This document shows positions 1-9,975 of a stretch of 64,000 bases of DNA, in pieces. The notes below the pieces were generated by a model. That model was not told the origin of the DNA. It saw only the letters and a list, made by a program, of their open reading frames with translations, and ran no database searches. How positions within the stretch are numbered: the first letter of the stretch is position 1; each line of letters starts with the position of its first letter. The position numbers were made by a program, and so were the translations under genes. This DNA comes from Phymorhynchus buccinoides. Lineage: Eukaryota > Mollusca > Gastropoda > Neogastropoda > Raphitomidae. The stretch is taken from NCBI GenBank assembly GCA_017654935.2, contig CM065682.1:35881441-35945440 (forward strand). Reading direction: 5' to 3'.

Positions 1-84
1 TCTAGAATAAACAATCCAATACTGGAAATTACACATCAAAGAAAGGGAAAGAAATTCATGAAACACATGAAGTAATTCAAATAA

Positions 85-2026
85 TAATAACTATAATATG
101 TTAGTGAATGTTACTGGTATTAATGCTTACAGGAATGTCGAGGGCAAGAATATTTGCCTATTGTGATGATGTATCATCTTCAAGAAGAAATGTTCGTACA
201 AGCGATTTAAAAGTGTCTAATGACTGGCAGGCTTTGATAGATATGGGAAGAGAGTTCCAGACAGTTGGTCCAAAATACGCAAAGCTCGACTTGAATAGGT
301 CAATGCGAACATGAGGTAGTATGTATTTTGATGAGTTGTAACGTTGTGTTGCTGCGTGGGTGACGTTTGAAAGGTATTGGAGTGCAATATCCGTATGAAC
401 TTTAAACATGAAGATAATCTTATTGTAGAGCAAGTGCTTATGTAGAGGTAAAAGTTGCAGCTTATTTAGTTTCTGGTCAGTAGTTAGATTACCATCAGGG
501 AGGATAAGTTTGGCTGCCCTTCTATGTAAGGACTCTAAACGCTTTATATGGTTGCTACTTGCCCCACTCCAGACTGTAGAAGCATATAGTTAATATGACT
601 GAGACAGTGTGCTTAAAAAAATATTTTGCGAGTTTGAGTATCGACGTAGTGGCTAAGTTTTTTTTAGTAGGAACAAATTTCTGGCGACCTGCTTGCAAAC
701 ATGGTTGATATGTGATTGCCATTTAAACTGGTTATCAATGATGACACCCAAGACACGATGTTGATCAACTTGTTCAATTGGAGTATCATTTACTGTGAGA
801 GACAAGGTTATATGCTGCCGTTGAACTATCATCAGTAAATAGATCACAAGCAACATCGTCGTTTGATACATGCATGGGCAGGTCGTTAATAAAAATACAG
901 AAAAGGAGAGGTCCGAGAATAGACCCTTGGGGGACACCACACTGAAGCATACCTACAGACGATAATCTACCATTTAAATAAACATACTGGCGTCTGTTAA
1001 TAAGATAAGATTGAAAAAAGGCTAAAATTGCTGGATTTTGAAGATATACACCTAGTTTTTGTAATCAAATGTCGTGGTTAATAAGATCAAAAGCTTTCTT
1101 AAGGTCAAGAAAAACTGTTCCAGTGATTCTGCTACGGTTGATAGTAGATAACCATGTATCACAAAGTCGAATTAGGGCAGTATGGCAAGAGTGATGACGG
1201 CGGAAGCCAGACTGAAATGGATAGAAGAGATTGTGGGTTTCCATATAGTCTGATAAGTGTTTGTGGACATGTTTTTCAAGGGGTTTTGATACAACTGAAA
1301 GTAAAGAAATAGGTCTAAAATTATTTAGATTTGTAAGGTATTTTGATTTAGGAAGCGGGATGACTTTTGCTTCTTTCAAAGCCGTTGGAAACACGTTTTC
1401 TTTAATACATAAATTATAAATGTAAGTGAGTGATTCTATGATGTATGGTAAGGCAAATTTCAGGACAGAGGCATTTAAATTGTCTGGGCCCATACATTTC
1501 TTATTTTTTTAATTAGATATTAAGGTTCCGACTTCATGGATGGTAAGGAACGATATAGTAAACGAATCTGATGGGTTTAGGTGGTTGCTACAGAAAGATT
1601 GGAGAGCAGTTGGTGTAACATAGTTGTCAGCAGGTGGAAAATTTGCTGTTTGTTGAATTAATTCTGCTACTTTTGTAAAATGATCGTTGAAATCGTCAGC
1701 AGTCCACATTGTCAGATTTATGCTTAGTTTTATCAGTAATTTAATTGATAGCTCTCCATAACGAAGCTGTATCTCTGTTTGTATTGATTAATGTTTTAAA
1801 GTAATCTGATTTCGATTGTTTTTCTAAATCAGAGACTTTGTTCCTTTGCTTTTTGTATTCTGTTTCCATTTTAGCTGCTTTTAATGCATCTGTTAGTGCC
1901 ATTGCAATGATAATATCCCATGTTAGCCATTTAGGTAAGACTTTACTTTTAACTCTTCTCGTTCTTGCAGGGGCGTGCTTATTAACCCTCTTGTGCCTGA
2001 CGCTCTGTGCTCTCAATCACCTCTGA
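85..2026 (-). pseudogene. LINE retrotransposon, linker + reverse transcriptase + C-terminal part (decayed)
   Basis: Minus-strand reading frames, 5' to 3' at 2016-1741, 1709-1509, 1493-1065, 940-653 and 433-158, are successive pieces of one non-LTR retrotransposon ORF2. The 1493-1065 piece shows RT blocks: 'GPDNLNASVLK', 'FRPISLLSVVSKPLEKH', 'FQSGFRRHHSCHTAL' and 'FLDLKKAFDLINH'. Around 940-800 come 'GVPQGSILGPL' and an 'FTDD' where the catalytic FADD/YADD is usual. 780-653 gives 'HRVLGVIIDNQFKWQSHI', and 433-158 the terminal 'FGPTVWNSLP' motif. Frameshifts separate the pieces, so it is dead. Its endonuclease part lies at 8073-8541, separated by two later insertions. The motifs fit the CR1/jockey group; I cannot fix the clade. 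The 3' end is probably near 85-100, where an ATT-rich tail is seen. Confidence 0.88.
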
Positions 2027-2923
2027 AATCCTAACCCAAGGGACGTCACTCCGTACAAAAGGGGGGGTAGCGTCAGAAAAATAATAAAATAAAATATACC
2101 CTACCAGATTTTGTGTTTTTTTTTGTTTTGAATGTGTTGCCGAGATGTCTGTCTGATTTGCAAAATGAATTTCAAGATGTTATGGGGATGCATGGCTCCA
2201 CAAAAAAAATCAAATTGCCAAAGTGTAGTCGCAAACTGCATTCACTAGTCATTCACTGCCTACTTTTGCAGACTGTTGAAGCCTAACTCGCCCTAACTTG
2301 GGCTAAGACGACTGAAATGGAAATGTAGATCAAAATCATTCACTTACCCTTTCACTTCACGATCTTATAATTCCTATCTTTCACAAAAAAAAGAATTTTC
2401 ATCGCTGTCATCACTCAGTGGATGCAATAACGACTCGTCATCCATGATGTAAAAGTCGGGAAAATGCCGATGTCAGTAACACGACTTCAAAAATTCGCAT
2501 CGATCGAACAAACACAAGCTCGCTGCCGAAATAGGTCAGAATACACTCCTTACTCATCACTTCGCGATCTCATAAGTCCCATCTTTCACAAAAATAGGAC
2601 TATTCATCGCTTTCCTCAGTCAATAGATGCCATAACTGTTCGTCATCCATATTGGAAAAATCGCGAAAATGCCGAAGTCGGTCACTAATTTTCAAAAATT
2701 CATATCTTTCAAACCAATCGGCCTAGAAGCCATTGCAAGCAACAGGACGGAAGTGTAATCCATAGCGAAAGCGAGGCTGAAGCGCTCACGTGACTGCCAT
2801 GTGATAGAAACAAAATGGAAGCGCCCTAACCGGCCACGTGGAATCCGTACGTTCCCGAACGTTCTAGACGTTTCCGATCCGATTTTTTTTTGAACGTTCA
2901 CGACCGTTCACCGCACAAGAGAG
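1986..2923 (-). mobile_element. piggyBac-like non-autonomous element (TTAA target site)
   Basis: A 938-bp element is flanked on both sides by TTAA (1982-1985 and 2924-2927). Its ends are inverted repeats: CCCTCTTGTGC at the left and GCACAAGAGAG at the right, with one mismatch in 11. TTAA duplication and a CCC start are hallmarks of piggyBac elements. Inside, minus-strand start regions near 2648 and 2446 encode short acidic peptides, 'MDDEQLWHLLTEESDE' and 'MDDESLLHPLSDDSDE'. These resemble the acidic N-terminus of piggyBac transposases and lie in a roughly 205-bp internal tandem duplication (about 2330-2520 and 2545-2720). Both soon meet stops, so no transposase is made. It sits inside the LINE linker region. 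Confidence 0.75.
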
Positions 2924-2927
2924 TTAA

Positions 2928-3068
2928 GAACGGAGATGAAGATATCATACCAGGTATTATAAGCGTGGTTAGGATCTGTGTAGTTATAGACATTTGAGAA
3001 AGAAGCTAAACTTAAGTTGAGAAAGAAGCGAGTCTTGTCAAAATTTTTGAACGAACGGTAATGTATGG
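2928..3068 (-). pseudogene. LINE linker segment between two insertions
   Basis: The minus strand here translates without stops as a LINE ORF2 linker, with stretches such as 'FDKTRFFLNLSLASF' and 'NTWYDIFISVLN'. It lies between the Gypsy element and the piggyBac-like element. Its frame continues into 1985-1741 once one TTAA copy and the piggyBac-like insert are left out, which ties the two pieces to a single original LINE. Confidence 0.8.
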
Positions 3069-3268
3069 TGTAATAATATTATTGTGCATGCTGGCCTTTT
3101 GGGTAGTTTTAGTTAATAAGATAGTATTATTGTTTTGGGTCTCCAGTCAATAAAGAAGCTTCCGTTTTTGTCGCCATATTCGCACTAGAGCCATATGCCT
3201 GCATTCGTGTCATTGTGTGAATGAATCCTGATCATCCTCTCCCTCTAACTGGCGATCACCATGTCGCA
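3069..3268 (+). repeat. 5' LTR of Gypsy element 1
   Basis: A 200-bp repeat begins TGTAATAATA and ends GTCGCA (TG...CA). It matches 7873-8072 at all but about 8 of 200 positions. An AATAAA lies within it ('cagtcaataaagaag'). About 4% divergence between the LTRs means the insertion is not recent. Confidence 0.95.
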
Positions 3269-3281
3269 TGGTGTCAGAAGT
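3269..3281 (+). promoter_or_regulatory. Primer-binding site of Gypsy element 1
   Basis: TGGTGTCAGAAGT starts directly after the LTR. TGG pairs with the tRNA CCA tail, and CTGACACCA is the usual 3' end of tRNA-Leu. The tRNA assignment is from general knowledge. Confidence 0.75.
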
Positions 3282-3338
3282 CTGCTACAAGTCTTCCTGC
3301 GTCATACTAGGTAGATATTGTGACATTCTGACAAAGAG

Positions 3339-4469
3339 ATGGCAAAATTCAGTCCACCAGAAAACTTTGATTTTTGCCGACCCGTGGTGTGGCCAGAATG
3401 GCGAGAATGTTTTAGCCGTTTTCTAAAAGCATCCAAACTACACAAAGAAGAGGGAGATGTACAAGTTAGTACATTGATTTACGCAATGGGGCCTGATGCA
3501 GAAAAGATCTTCCAGATATTTACGTTCACTGGAGAGGAGCGAAATGACAACTTTGATGTAGTGTTGGCGAAATTCAACGAACACTTTATCCCAAAACGGA
3601 ACATTCTGCATGAACGTGCCAGGTTTTACTCTCGCACTCAGCATGCGGGGGAAAGCGTGGAACAATTTGTACATAGTCTTCGTGACTTAGCTGCTCATTG
3701 TGACTTCAAGGACAAAGAGGAGGAAGCTGTTCGCGACAGGTTTGTGATAGGCCTACTCGACAAAGATGTCTCTCAGAAATTGCAGCTTGAAGATTTGTCA
3801 ACCCTCACACTCAAGTCGGCAGCCGATACAGCGCGCCACTACGAACTGGTGAAATTCCAGCAGGGTCACGTCGAAGTGCATGCCGTGCACTCTCGTGGCC
3901 ACCGTGGTCAATGTAGCCAGCGTTCTGGACCAGCAAAACCAGTTCGGGGTGGGAGGAAGAAAGGAGACACATGTGGAAACTCCGGCCGTTCCCACAACGC
4001 TGGCAAATGTCCTGCCAGAGGCAAGAAATGCAACAACTGCAACAAGTTCAATCACTTCGCTGTGGCGTGCAGATCCAAAGCCGTGAATACAGTGGACACT
4101 GAAGAACTGAGTACAGATTCGGTAGAGCAATTCTACATGGGTGTAGTGCAGCAAGACATGGCAGAACCACCGTGGCATGTCAAGCTTGACATGGCTGGCA
4201 GTCAGACTGTGTTCAAGATCGACACAGGGGCTGACGTGTCTGTGATCTCGCGTGATGAGTTTGCCAAGATCAGCCCGCAACCTCAACTCATCAAGTCCAA
4301 AGCTGTCCTTCGAGGACCAGGGGGTGTGATTCATCATGAAGGTGAATTCAGAGCATCACTCCGCCATCGTCAACACGAGTGCAACATACGCTGTTTTGTT
4401 GTCACAAAAGCAGAAAACCTCTTGAGCAGAGACGCCGCCACACGACTGCACCTTGTTCAACAGTGTTGA
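3339..4469 (+). CDS. Gypsy element 1 Gag with aspartic protease
   Basis: A 376-residue frame starts 70 bp after the primer site. Residues 1-170 carry a retrotransposon capsid-like region with 'PVVWPEWRECFSRFLKA'. A nucleocapsid follows at about 212-245: the second zinc knuckle (CNNCNKFNHFAVAC) is intact, but the first lacks its second cysteine. An aspartic protease follows, with the active-site motif DTGA at about 295-298. Gag and protease in one frame, and this capsid signature, resemble the Mag/SURL-like Gypsy elements ('K02A2.6-like' proteins). The frame stops just before the reverse transcriptase, which lies one frame over. That shift may be programmed or may be decay. The missing cysteine points to decay. 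Confidence 0.9.
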   Translation: MAKFSPPENFDFCRPVVWPEWRECFSRFLKASKLHKEEGDVQVSTLIYAMGPDAEKIFQIFTFTGEERNDNFDVVLAKFNEHFIPKRNILHERARFYSRTQHAGESVEQFVHSLRDLAAHCDFKDKEEEAVRDRFVIGLLDKDVSQKLQLEDLSTLTLKSAADTARHYELVKFQQGHVEVHAVHSRGHRGQCSQRSGPAKPVRGGRKKGDTCGNSGRSHNAGKCPARGKKCNNCNKFNHFAVACRSKAVNTVDTEELSTDSVEQFYMGVVQQDMAEPPWHVKLDMAGSQTVFKIDTGADVSVISRDEFAKISPQPQLIKSKAVLRGPGGVIHHEGEFRASLRHRQHECNIRCFVVTKAENLLSRDAATRLHLVQQC

Positions 4470-5445
4470 AACTCCATGTCCTGACCCACTCTTTGGTGAG
4501 TTGGACGAGCACCCAGTGAAATGTCAGCCAGATAAAAAAACTCTCGCTGAAAGTCACAAACTGTACTCCATTGCTACAGCCAGGCGAGTCCATATTCCCC
4601 TCATGGAGAAGATGAAGAAAGAGCTTGACCGCCTCAAGTCTGCAAATATTATCGAGTCTATCGAGGAGCCCACAGATTGGTGCGCTCCTATTGTTCCAGT
4701 CCTCAAGAAAAACGGTTGTGTCAGGATCTGTACAGACTATAAACAGTTGAACAAAGCAGTGAAGAGAGAGAGGTACCAGCTACCAATGCTAGAAGACATT
4801 TTGCATCATCTGCGAGGAGCGAAGGTGTTCAGCAAACTTGATTGTGCCTCGGGTTTCTTTCAGATTCCATTGGAGCCTGCAAGTTGCAAGCTCACCACCT
4901 TCATCACACCTTTCGGCAGATACTTCTACAAGAGATTACCACAGGGTATAACGTCTACACCAGAGATATTTCAACGGACTGTTGAAGGTGTACTGAAAGA
5001 TAGCACCAACGTTGTTGTGTACTTCGACGACATCCTCGTCTTCAGTGACAACGATGAAGACCACACAAAGCATCTTGAAGACGCTAAGAAGAAACTTCGT
5101 GATGTGGGTTTCAAGCTCAACCAAGAGAAGTGCCAGTATCGAATGACTGAGGTAGAGTTTCTTGGTTACTTGATTTCTGGGGAAGGCATTCGTATCGATC
5201 CTGCCAAGATCAAAGCCATCATTGATATGAAGGCTCCGCAAGACATCACTGAGGCCAGAAGATTCATCGGCATGGTGAGTTTCTTGGGCCGTCATCTTTC
5301 AAACCTCTCGATGGTCATGCAGCCCATCACAACTGCTCAAAAAGGACTCAGCGTGGGGCTGGGGCCCTCAGCAAGAAGCTGCCTTCCGGAGCATAAAGGA
5401 AATGCTCACCTCGGCACCCACACTCGCATTCTACGATCCCGGTAG
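4453..5445 (+). CDS. Gypsy element 1 reverse transcriptase (frame-broken)
   Basis: A 330-residue frame overlaps the Gag-protease end by 17 bp in another frame. It holds LTR-retrotransposon RT blocks: 'VRICTDYKQLNKAV' (about residue 90), 'KLDCASGFFQIPL' (about 128), 'LPQGITSTPEIFQ' (about 163), the catalytic 'YFDDILVF' (about 190) and 'FLGYLISGEGI'. Both Asp of the YxDD box are present. The normal LPFG is LPQG here. The frame shifts near 5400, where the RNase H section continues in a third frame. Confidence 0.9.
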   Translation: MFNSVETPCPDPLFGELDEHPVKCQPDKKTLAESHKLYSIATARRVHIPLMEKMKKELDRLKSANIIESIEEPTDWCAPIVPVLKKNGCVRICTDYKQLNKAVKRERYQLPMLEDILHHLRGAKVFSKLDCASGFFQIPLEPASCKLTTFITPFGRYFYKRLPQGITSTPEIFQRTVEGVLKDSTNVVVYFDDILVFSDNDEDHTKHLEDAKKKLRDVGFKLNQEKCQYRMTEVEFLGYLISGEGIRIDPAKIKAIIDMKAPQDITEARRFIGMVSFLGRHLSNLSMVMQPITTAQKGLSVGLGPSARSCLPEHKGNAHLGTHTRILRSR

Positions 5446-6067
5446 AGCCACAATCGTCAGCTCCGACGCCAGCAGCTACGACATAGGAGGCGTCCGTCTT
5501 CAACAGCAAGACGACAGTTCTTGGCAATCTGTCGCGTTCTGTTCGAGAATGCTCACTGCCACTGAGAGGTGCTATGCACAGATCGAAAAAGAGTGCCTCG
5601 CTGGTGTGTGGTCGTGTGAACATTTTGACAGATATTTAGTGGGTCTTCCGTCGTTCACGCTAGAGACTGATCACAAGCCCCTGGTGCCATTGATCAACAC
5701 GCGTGACCTGACCGAAACGCCACTTCGCTGCCAGCGCATGCTGATGCGCCTCGCAAGGTTCAACGTGCAAGCCCAGTACACACAAGGCAAGAATATGTAC
5801 GTTGCTGACCAGCTGTCGAGACAACCAATGAGTGAGAGCAGCCAAGAAGATTCCCTCCAGAACGACGTTGTCGAGCACGTCAGTTCGGTTGAATCATCAT
5901 GGCCGGCTTTAGATGCGTTTCTTGAGAAGATCAAGATTGACAGCCAAAGACGAACGTCTGTCCATCGCCTTGGACTACACGATACACGGTTGGCCTGTCT
6001 ACAAAGAAGACGTCAAGATCGGAGCCAGACATCTGTTTCAGTTGCGTTCAGAGCTGAGTGTCTGTGA
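5402..6067 (+). pseudogene. Gypsy element 1 RNase H domain
   Basis: This frame follows the RT. 'SSDASSYDIGGV' carries the first catalytic Asp, 'EKECLAGVW' the Glu and 'TDHKPLVPL' the next Asp, the usual pattern of Gypsy RNase H. After about 5910 the reading is out of frame with the integrase and should be ignored. Frameshifts at both ends make it non-functional. Confidence 0.85.
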
Positions 6068-6251
6068 CGGTCTTCTATTGAGAGGAGATCGTATCGTCAT
6101 TCCCCCATCTTTGCAGAAGGAGCTGTTGGCTCGAATACATCAAGGACATATCGGCGTTACAAAATGCAGAGAAAGAGCTGCGTCATGCATGTGGTGGCCG
6201 TGCATGTCCAAAGACATCAGTGATCTGATCAGCAGATGCCGGTTTTGTTAA
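5913..6251 (+). pseudogene. Gypsy element 1 integrase zinc-binding region
   Basis: The frame gives '[19 protein letters not shown]', '[10 protein letters not shown]' and a terminal 'CRFC', which together form the HHCC zinc-binding domain of integrase. A stop codon follows directly after CRFC, and the integrase core continues downstream in the same frame. The element therefore carries a nonsense mutation here. Confidence 0.85.
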
Positions 6252-6269
6252 GAGAAGCAACCATCTCAA

Positions 6270-6722
6270 GTGCGAGAACCTCTGCTACCAACACCATTAC
6301 TAGACAGACCTTTCCTGCAGATGGCTGCTGATCTCTGTGAGCAAAATGGTCAACATTATCTCGTCATCGTGGATTATTTTTCACGATACCTGGACATTTG
6401 TCATTTGAGCAAGACAACATCCGATGCCGTCATTGGAAACCTGAAGAATGTGTTTGCTCGTCACGGCGTGCCAGAACTGCTGATTTCAGACAATGGCCCG
6501 CAATTCACAGCAGCTGAGTTCAAGCGCTTTGCAGAAGATTGGAACTTCAAGCATGCAACGAGCAGTCCTCACTACCCGCAAGCCAATGGGACAGCCGAAC
6601 GCGCTGTCCACACGGCAAAGCACATCCTCAAACAGGACGATATCTTCAGTGCCTTACTGGCGTACAGGGCAACTACTCTGCCAGAGCTTGGACTTAGCCT
6701 GCAGAGCTTGCCTTCAACATAA
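6270..6722 (+). pseudogene. Gypsy element 1 integrase catalytic core
   Basis: The DDE triad can be read: Asp in 'LVIVDYFSRY', Asp in 'ISDNGPQFTAAEF' and Glu in 'YPQANGTAERAV'. The core is followed by 'LLAYRATTLPELGLS', and the frame is lost near 6720 where the C-terminal part moves to another frame. Confidence 0.87.
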
Positions 6723-6760
6723 AGCTAAGGACGACGCTTCCAACGCTTCCCAGGATACTC

Positions 6761-7264
6761 TTGCCTCAGAGTGTCGACATGCCGCTCCTAGCAGCCCGCC
6801 ATGATGCCTACAAGCAGCGTCAGAAGGAAAACTTCGATCATCATCATGGGGTCCAACATCTGCCTGTCCTCAGTCCAGGTAATTCTGTCCTTGTCAAACT
6901 GGATGGACAGAAAGCCTGGAAGCAGCAAGCGCAGGTGGTGGGACCTTGCGTGAAACGGTCCTACCTTCTTCGCACCCCGGAGGGAGGAGAAATACGGCGT
7001 AACAGGTGTCACGCCCACTTGTTCGAAGACAACGCTCCACCGCAGTCTTCATCTCAGGGTCAGCCCTTGAACCCAAAGCCGGTTGCAGCGCCTGCACCAG
7101 TAACACCACAGAAACATCCTACTCCTGACCAGAGTGAACCCGTCATAGCAGCCAGCGATTCCCCGACTCGTGCACCAGTCAGTGATCAGCCTCTGCAGCA
7201 GAAGCCTTCAGCTGTCTTCTCCCGCTGTGGCAGATCATCCCCCCCAGCACGATTTCAAGATTAA
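6761..7264 (+). pseudogene. Gypsy element 1 integrase C-terminal region
   Basis: The frame gives 'ENFDHHHGVQHLPVLSPG' and then 'VLVKLDGQKAWKQQAQVVGP', matching the DNA-binding GPY/F-like tail of Gypsy integrases. A Pro/Gln-rich segment follows. It is separated from the core by a frameshift. No envelope gene is visible between 7265 and the polypurine tract. Confidence 0.8.
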
Positions 7265-7860
7265 GCATGTTGTGTATGGCCTTTACCAAAACACAACGGT
7301 GTAGTTAGCGTTGCCTTTTGGTTAAACCAGAAGCAAAGTGAGCTCTGGTTATTAATTTTTTTTTTAATATTCTGTAGAGCCGTAGTTCGCTCTGTAGGAA
7401 TTTGTGCATGGCCTTTGACTGATAAGCAGCGTGTAGTTAGGCTGCTCCATTCAGTCTGTTCAAAATAACCGTGTAGTTGGGTTACTAAGTAGGATTTGTG
7501 GTAGGAAACCATTTTGTGAAGTGTTTATTTTATTTTTATTTAAAGGAAAATGGGTATGGCTGCTGCTGCAAAACAACACTTTCTTATGTGGATTTACTAG
7601 TGCAACGAGAAAGAAAGATAAGTGTATTAGTTTTGCTTAAGTAAAAGATATAAAGAATTTGATTAGTTTGTTAAAAGACTAAAACTAAAGACTCAGGTGC
7701 GAGACCCTGCGCCTTTATGTGAAGTGAATAAATAGAGACATAAGTGAAAACCTTGAGCTTTTTGTTCTTATTCATTTAAGAAAAGAACATTTGACCTTGT
7801 TCATTTGTTAAAAGATAAATGAATAGTTCAAGTTTTATGTTGTTGATTACTTAATTTTTT
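7265..7860 (+). other. Gypsy element 1 3' non-coding region
   Basis: About 600 bp of AT-rich sequence between the integrase stop and the polypurine tract. It has no ORF with recognisable content and no envelope-like gene. Confidence 0.7.
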
Positions 7861-7872
7861 AAAAGGGGGAGA
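7861..7872 (+). promoter_or_regulatory. Polypurine tract of Gypsy element 1
   Basis: AAAAGGGGGAGA lies immediately upstream of the 3' LTR, where plus-strand DNA synthesis is primed. Confidence 0.9.
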
Positions 7873-8072
7873 TGTAATAATATTATTGTGCATGCTGGCC
7901 TTTTGGGTAGGTTTAGTTAATAAGATAGTATTATTGTTTTGGGTCTCCAGTCAATAAAGAGGCTTCCGTTTTGGTCGCCATATTCGCACTAGAGGCACAT
8001 GCCTGCATTCGTGTCATTGTGTGAATGAATCCTGATCATCCTCTCCCTCTAACTGCCGATCCCCACGTCGCA
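7873..8072 (+). repeat. 3' LTR of Gypsy element 1
   Basis: A 200-bp copy of 3069-3268, from TGTAATAATA to GTCGCA. The five bases flanking the element (tatgg before, tttgt after) do not match, so no target duplication is visible. Confidence 0.95.
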
Positions 8073-8541
8073 TTTGTTGGTTTGCGGATAGTACAAGACC
8101 AAGTGCACGCAATTGGGCAGTGATCACTAATGGTGGATGTAGACGCCTAGTCCAGTTTTGCCATAACGTTTCCCGTCTCGTCTTATAAAGTTATATTTGG
8201 GAATTGATAGGCTTTCATCAGAGAAACGAGTCAAGGCGAGTTTCACACAGACCTAGGAGGTGTATGGAAGGAGGGTTATGTAGGAGCATACATATTTCGT
8301 GCAGTTTATTAGGCAGATAGTATACATTTAGATGGCCAATACGTAAACCCGAGGTAATCGTATGTGTGGTAGAGTTCTTTACATAATTTGTCATGTTAAT
8401 GGGATTAGGAACACGAACAGGGTACGGAGAGTAGTAAAACAGAGAAATCAAGAATATAATATACACAATGGTGTATAAACGTAGCACAAAAGGTGGAGGA
8501 CGAACGGAGAAAAGAGAACCAAGGGAATTCCAAAAGAACAA
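8073..8541 (-). pseudogene. LINE endonuclease fragment, internally deleted
   Basis: On the minus strand, 'SGLRIGHLNVYYLPNKL' and 'HLLGLCETRLD' are the N-terminal blocks of an APE-type LINE endonuclease. 'GKTGLGVYIH' follows. After a junction near 8125 comes 'SDHCPIACTW', the C-terminal SDH block, in another frame. The roughly 100 residues normally between these blocks are missing. It is the 5' part of the LINE whose RT lies at 85-2026, with the Gypsy element inserted between them. Confidence 0.85.
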
Positions 8542-8631
8542 ATGAAAATTGAAAAAAAGAAAAAGAAAAAAAGGGTGACCGCAGAATTAAAAAATAAAAA
8601 TAATAAAATAACCAGTAAACAACACACACTT

Positions 8632-8715
8632 CAAAAAGAAAGGGAAAACAAATCAAAATGTTCAGCAACTCAGTTCAAAAAGAAAGGGAAAACAAATCAA
8701 AATGTCCAGCAACTT
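8632..8715 (+). repeat. Two tandem 42-bp repeats in presumed LINE 5' region
   Basis: 'aaaaagaaagggaaaacaaa' followed by a shared 'tcaaaatgt.cagcaact' occurs twice, at 8632-8672 and 8674-8715, next to the LINE endonuclease start. Confidence 0.75.
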
Positions 8716-9505
8716 ACGTCGATGAAATAAGCAGTTTTTAAAATGATAACACTCGAAGCACGAATGAAACACAGTTGCTAGTGAAAATATCTCAAGGAAA
8801 AAAAATAAAATAGCAAAAATAAGATTATTAAACCAAAACGTAGCTTGGATAATTCGCACAGTAATGTCACTTTTCCCCCCCTTTTTTAAGCAGAAAATAA
8901 CTGTAGAAGTAGAGACCCCACAGAGCAAGGAAACCACCCATAAACAGTAAGCAAGTCAGTAAATGCCACCAGCAGTTTAATTTGCGGTGTGAAAAATTAT
9001 ATCAATCGAAATTGTAGCGAGAAAAATCCCAACGGAGGACACAGCAATGTCACAAGTGTCACCAAAAGTTGATTTATAATCTAAAATACAGCCAGAAGAA
9101 TCCCAACGGAAGGCACAGTAGTGTCACATCAATCCAGCATCTGTCACTGACAGTTTATATTGGGATAAATATTGTGTATGTGTGTGAATTTGGTGTTTAA
9201 CGTCCTCTCTACCGGCAAGGCACATAATGGGACATATTTACAGGTTAGATATGAAAATGAGGAAAAAATATTTACAAAACAAATGTAAACAGAGACGACA
9301 TGTAAAACAAAAATGGAGTTGGAGCATTCTATTGGCAAGTTAAAATTGTTAATTGAAAAGATTTGGAATAGAAATTCGTTTTTAAGGATGATAGTTAAGA
9401 GGACTATAATAGAGTAAAATTTGCGCGTAAGATTCTTGTGAAAATAATGCTTTACGCCCTCTTTGGCCTTTCGGCCATGTGGGTTATTGGGATTTTACTT
9501 GGGGA
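8716..9505. other. AT-rich non-coding DNA with short direct repeats
   Basis: No gene is seen. 'atcccaacgga.g.cacag' with a following 'gtcac' occurs twice (about 9026 and 9100). 9189-9245 carries a dispersed repeat ('ggtgtttaacgtcctctc', then 'aaggcacata.tgggacat') seen again at 34838 and, related, at 58490. Confidence 0.6.
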
Positions 9506-9511
9506 TATAAA

Positions 9512-9545
9512 GAGGGGGGGGGGGGGGGGGGGAGGGGGGGGGGGG
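9512..9545. repeat. Poly-G tract
   Basis: A run of G with a single A and ending in C. Further poly-G or poly-C runs lie at 10999-11012, 13207-13222, 18353-18366, 44144-44169 and 59282-59300. Confidence 0.95.
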
Positions 9546-9894
9546 CAGGAAAATCTTTATTTTTTACTTGTAGTTTATTGCGAGCTCACATTCTACAGAC
9601 TACCAGTTGACACATAATAAAAAATATAGTTAGTTATGTTATAATCATTACTTATAAAATATAGTATTTGAGAATGGCCGCTCCCTGAGCTATGATGAAC
9701 ATTTTCAGGACCACAAAGTTTAAAATGTAATCTTTATTATTAAAAACTTTTAAAATTTTATGTAAGGTCAGTAAAAAATGCGAAAAACAAATAAGGTTAT
9801 GTACAAAAAATAATTTCGCTTCATAGTGAGGCTGACGTTGAGTGACATCTTTTTAGTATATGGTGGGTTGGGGAACCCCCCCCCCAAAAAAAAC

Positions 9895-9975
9895 AACAAC
9901 AACCGGAGCCAGGCAGGCATGAACCTGGAACGTTAGTGTGGTAGTGCGGAGACTAAACCATTACGCTGTGAATGT
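9895..9975 (-). repeat. tRNA-like sequence, probably a SINE head or tRNA relic
   Basis: On the minus strand, 'gcgtaatggtttagtctccg' resembles an A-box/D-arm. 'ccaggttcatgcc', about 30 bp on, resembles a B-box. The arms do not fold into a clean cloverleaf by eye, so this is a relic at best. Confidence 0.3.

Noticed and set aside
2464..2688. A plus-strand 74-codon frame in the piggyBac-like element
   Set aside because: It is antisense to the acidic transposase-like start peptides and has no independent support.
7265..7860. An envelope gene in Gypsy element 1
   Set aside because: No open frame with a signal or transmembrane pattern lies between the integrase and the polypurine tract.
9895..9975. 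A functional tRNA gene
   Set aside because: A- and B-box-like strings are present, but the acceptor and anticodon stems do not pair.
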